Below are positions 7,421-8,853 of a DNA stretch of 8,853 nt, in pieces (within the stretch, counting starts at the first letter, position 1; every line of letters begins with the position of its first letter). Location: NCBI GenBank assembly GCA_902476665.1, contig CABSEO010000054.1, positions 1-8,853 of the forward strand, read 5' to 3'. A model generated the notes under the pieces. It was not told the origin of the DNA and did not search any database. It was given only the letters and a program-made list of their open reading frames with translations. The stretch is from an uncultured Emergencia sp. GTDB taxonomy: Bacteria; Bacillota; Clostridia; Peptostreptococcales; Anaerovoracaceae. A program made the translations under genes and the position numbers.

Positions 7421-7618
7421 ATAGGGACAGAAAAGGATCCTAATAAAAAGGTAATGGAATTTTTTGAGGAGCATGCCTTTTTTAAGCCGACGGCGAAGAA
7501 AGAAATGAATGCTTATATGGAGCGGGAGAGAAAGCGGCAGGTAGAAGAGGGGATAATTGAAGAAGACTCGGAAAAGATTAATCTGCAGACTGCGATTGAA
7601 AGAGAGGATGATAAATAA
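7421..7618 (+). pseudogene. Truncated second copy of the small membrane protein family
   Basis: An open frame from 7421 to TAA at 7616-7618 encodes a relative of copies 1 and 3. Homology begins at KDPNKKVMEFF, like KDPNKE in copy 3, and continues through HAFFKPTAKKEMNAY and ERERKRQ to INLQTAIEREDDK. It then stops exactly where copy 3 continues with PWQKIF, so the membrane helix and outer tail are absent. No ATG, GTG or TTG stands at the position equivalent to the start of copy 3. Compared with the copy 3 leader, about 13 bases including the ATG appear deleted between AGGGA and GATCC. The first in-frame ATG is 7454, which would give a 54-residue soluble protein, but it lacks a well-placed ribosome site. 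I read it as a decayed copy. A translated soluble variant from 7454 remains possible because the frame is intact. Confidence 0.6.
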
Positions 7619-7654
7619 AGCTTAAATATTGTTTTTGGGAAGGGATGTGATTTT

Positions 7655-8008
7655 ATGAAAGGGAAAGATCCGAATAAAGAGCTGATACAGTATGTTGAAG
7701 ATACCGGGTTCTATAAGGCTTCCGCAAGGCTGGAAATGGATGCATATCTGGAAAAGGAGAGGGGAAGACAGAAAGAAACCGGAACCATTGGAACGGATAA
7801 TGTGAAGATTGATGTGAGGGAAGCAGCTCGTAACTATGATATAAAGCCATGGCAGAAGATTTTTGTGTTTTTCGTGGCAGTGATTCTGATTTCTCTGATT
7901 GCTGCAGCCGTTGCCGGATGCATTATCATGGGGCAGGGGAAAGAACTGCCGGCATTTCTGGGGTTCCTGGAGCATCCAATTGATTATTTTCTTGATTGGC
8001 ATGAATAA
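7655..8008 (+). CDS. Small single-pass membrane protein, tandem family copy 3
   Basis: 117-residue paralogue of copy 1, of unknown function. A charged soluble part (1-64) includes GFYKASARLEMDAYLEKER (18-36). KPWQKIF (64-70) precedes one membrane helix (about 69-92). An outer tail begins GQGKELPAFLGFLE (93-106) and extends 11 residues beyond copy 1 with aromatic and acidic residues (HPIDYFLDWHE). The most conserved points between copies 1 and 3 are F-K-x-S-A-R-L-E-M, L-E-K-E-R-x-R-Q, WQKIF, and QG-K/R-E/D-LP-x-FL. The ATG at 7655 has an AAGGGATG ribosome site, and the leader itself resembles that of copy 1. It starts 36 nt after the stop of copy 2 with no visible promoter of its own, so it probably depends on transcription from upstream. 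A hairpin lies just after it. Confidence 0.8.
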   Translation: MKGKDPNKELIQYVEDTGFYKASARLEMDAYLEKERGRQKETGTIGTDNVKIDVREAARNYDIKPWQKIFVFFVAVILISLIAAAVAGCIIMGQGKELPAFLGFLEHPIDYFLDWHE

Positions 8009-8030
8009 AAGATATTAAACCAAATGTAAC

Positions 8031-8062
8031 AAGAGGCATCGCGAACTAGCACGATGCCTCTT
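8031..8062. terminator. Perfect 11-bp hairpin between convergent genes
   Basis: AAGAGGCATCG (8031-8041) pairs perfectly with 8052-8062 across a 10-nt loop. Neither side has a strong T-run; the minus-strand exit is CTTGTTACATTT. It is a likely weak bidirectional terminator for copy 3 and the convergent membrane protein. Its right arm and loop encode the C-terminus and stop of the latter. Confidence 0.6.
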
Positions 8063-8513
8063 CCAGCATTCCGGATCTTATATTTTCAAACTGTTTTGAG
8101 GTAATGGAAACCGGGTAGTATATTTCTTCTGAGCCGTCTTCCAGAAGGAAGACAATCCGTGCCCCGATGAGACTGTCCTGGTTAGGATTCAGCGTGTTTC
8201 CATCTTCGTCCTGAAGGCAAATATCTTTAAGTTCTTCGATCTGAAATTTTGGCTGTTTCCCTCGGGATGCATCCAGATCCGGCATGATGACTGTACCATT
8301 CTTGATATCGATACCGGCACTGAGAACGGATACAAGGATCATGATACTGAAAAGAAATAACACTGCAAAAACAATGATTGGAAGCAGCCATAACCTTGAT
8401 CCTCCTCCAAGTCTCATGGCCAGAGACAGAGAGAATAACACAATGTTAATAAGGGTGAACAGAGCGGCTGTGACGGCACCACGCTTGCTGATTACAGAAA
8501 AATGTCGGTTCAT
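8046..8513 (-). CDS. Hypothetical two-helix membrane protein with cytoplasmic domain
   Basis: 155-residue protein I cannot assign. Two hydrophobic helices (about 12-33 and 41-66) are joined by a short loop, MRLGGGSR. A soluble domain of about 85 residues follows, rich in beta-type segments (IDIKNGTVIMPD, ARIVFLLEDGSEEIYYPV). It ends in a probable helix, SKQFENIRSGML. Two N-terminal helices followed by a small beta-rich domain with a final helix recall bacterial PH-like membrane proteins, but this is a shape resemblance only. The ATG at 8513 has AAGGAG upstream on the minus strand. It is transcribed divergently from the 62-residue protein at 8590 and convergently with copy 3 of the tandem family. 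Its last codons (EEASC and the stop) lie within the hairpin at 8031-8062. Confidence 0.75.
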   Translation of the reverse strand: MNRHFSVISKRGAVTAALFTLINIVLFSLSLAMRLGGGSRLWLLPIIVFAVLFLFSIMILVSVLSAGIDIKNGTVIMPDLDASRGKQPKFQIEELKDICLQDEDGNTLNPNQDSLIGARIVFLLEDGSEEIYYPVSITSKQFENIRSGMLEEASC

Positions 8514-8549
8514 TATATGATATCTCCTTGCTTTTTAATATGAATTCGT

Positions 8550-8578
8550 ATAATATATAAGCTGAATTTATAAGTGAA
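8550..8578 (-). promoter_or_regulatory. Putative sigma-A promoter of the two-helix membrane protein
   Basis: On the minus strand, TTCACT (8578-8573, 4 of 6) is followed by a 17-bp spacer and TATTAT (8555-8550, 5 of 6). Transcription would start near 8543, about 30 nt before the ATG. The opposite strand has TATAAT at 8549-8554 that could serve the rightward gene, but its -35 is poor (TTGCTT, 15-bp spacer), so I do not list it separately. Confidence 0.45.
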
Positions 8579-8589
8579 AGGATGACATT

Positions 8590-8778
8590 ATGACTGTCAA
8601 AATTTTTATCGGCATTGCTATTATCTTAGTTTCATTCGTATACATCATGAAAAATCATGATAAATCGCTGATGGATTCTCTCATGGGAAAGAGAAAGGCC
8701 GCTATGGAAGAAATGCAGAAGCTGGCCGAACAGGAATCCTCTGATACCTCTAAAACAGACAATCCTAATCAAGATTAA
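8590..8778 (+). CDS. Small single-pass membrane protein (62 aa), unknown function
   Basis: Short protein with an N-terminal membrane helix (about residues 4-20, IFIGIAIILVSFVYI). A basic stretch with K21, K25, K33, R35 and K36 follows. The tail contains a likely amphipathic or coiled-coil segment, AAMEEMQKLAEQE (37-49), and ends in a polar region rich in S, D, N and T. The basic residues after the helix suggest the tail is cytoplasmic. The ATG at 8590 has AAAGGATG upstream. It is not obviously related to the tandem family. Its 3' end overlaps the convergent M15 peptidase gene by 14 bp (8765-8778). No function can be given. The clean ribosome site, helix-plus-basic-tail layout and fit between neighbours argue that it is a real gene. 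Confidence 0.65.
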   Translation: MTVKIFIGIAIILVSFVYIMKNHDKSLMDSLMGKRKAAMEEMQKLAEQESSDTSKTDNPNQD

Positions 8779-8853
8779 CATCCAGATATCTTACCGGCAG
8801 GGTATTTTTATCATAGAAGTGCCACCATTCACCTTCGTAAGGTGTGAAGCCGG
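8765..8853 (-). CDS. C-terminus of VanX-type M15 D-Ala-D-Ala dipeptidase (partial)
   Basis: Only the last 28 residues plus the stop are in the window; the gene runs off the right edge on the minus strand. The visible part holds GFTPYEGEWWHFYD, where EWWHF is the hallmark of the VanX/DdpX branch (M15D) of zinc peptidases. In that family the Glu is the catalytic base and the His a zinc ligand; VanY-type M15B enzymes usually show EPWHF instead. The predicted activity is hydrolysis of D-Ala-D-Ala or release of D-Ala from wall peptides. Whether it is secreted cannot be judged, because the N-terminus is missing. The TAG stop lies inside the 3' end of the convergent 62-residue gene. A different M15 substrate, such as a muropeptide tail, is possible. 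Confidence 0.7.
   Translation of the reverse strand, partial: GFTPYEGEWWHFYDKNTLPVRYLDVNLD

Overview
The window looks like chromosomal DNA from an anaerobic, low-to-moderate GC Firmicute, most likely a clostridium (Lachnospiraceae or a close relative). The reasons are strong AGGAGG-type ribosome sites, short intergenic gaps, a ferredoxin-type [FeFe] hydrogenase whose signature motifs fit the clostridial monomeric 'group B' type, and a sigma-54 activator. No rRNA, tRNA, insertion sequence, prophage or CRISPR array is visible. No gap without a gene exceeds about 135 bases.

Layout. (1) 36-3408, plus strand: a [FeFe] hydrogenase-like protein, then a sigma-54-dependent (AAA+, Fis-type HTH) activator, ending in a strong terminator at 3411-3453. 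(2) 3499-5816, minus strand: an overlapping two-gene operon of an M20D amidohydrolase and alanine racemase, convergent with block 1. (3) 5817-5949: a compact divergent promoter region. Its rightward promoter can be read both as a near-consensus sigma-54 -24/-12 element and as a sigma-A -35/-10 pair. (4) 5950-6900, plus strand: a cytoplasmic M19 (renal-type) dipeptidase. (5) 7036-8008, plus strand: three tandem copies of a small membrane protein family I do not recognise. The middle copy is cut short and seems to have lost its start codon. (6) 8046-8853: a two-helix membrane protein (minus), a 62-residue single-pass membrane protein (plus), and the last 28 residues of a VanX-type M15 D-Ala-D-Ala dipeptidase (minus, running off the right edge).

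How the genes may work together (inference). The M19 dipeptidase, M20D amidohydrolase, alanine racemase and VanX-like peptidase all fit turnover of small peptides, N-acyl amino acids and D-alanine-containing dipeptides such as those from cell-wall recycling. The sigma-54 activator lies one operon away from a sigma-54-like promoter in front of the dipeptidase, so it may couple peptide breakdown to fermentative redox state, which the hydrogenase would handle or sense. The tandem small membrane proteins are the least explained part of the window.
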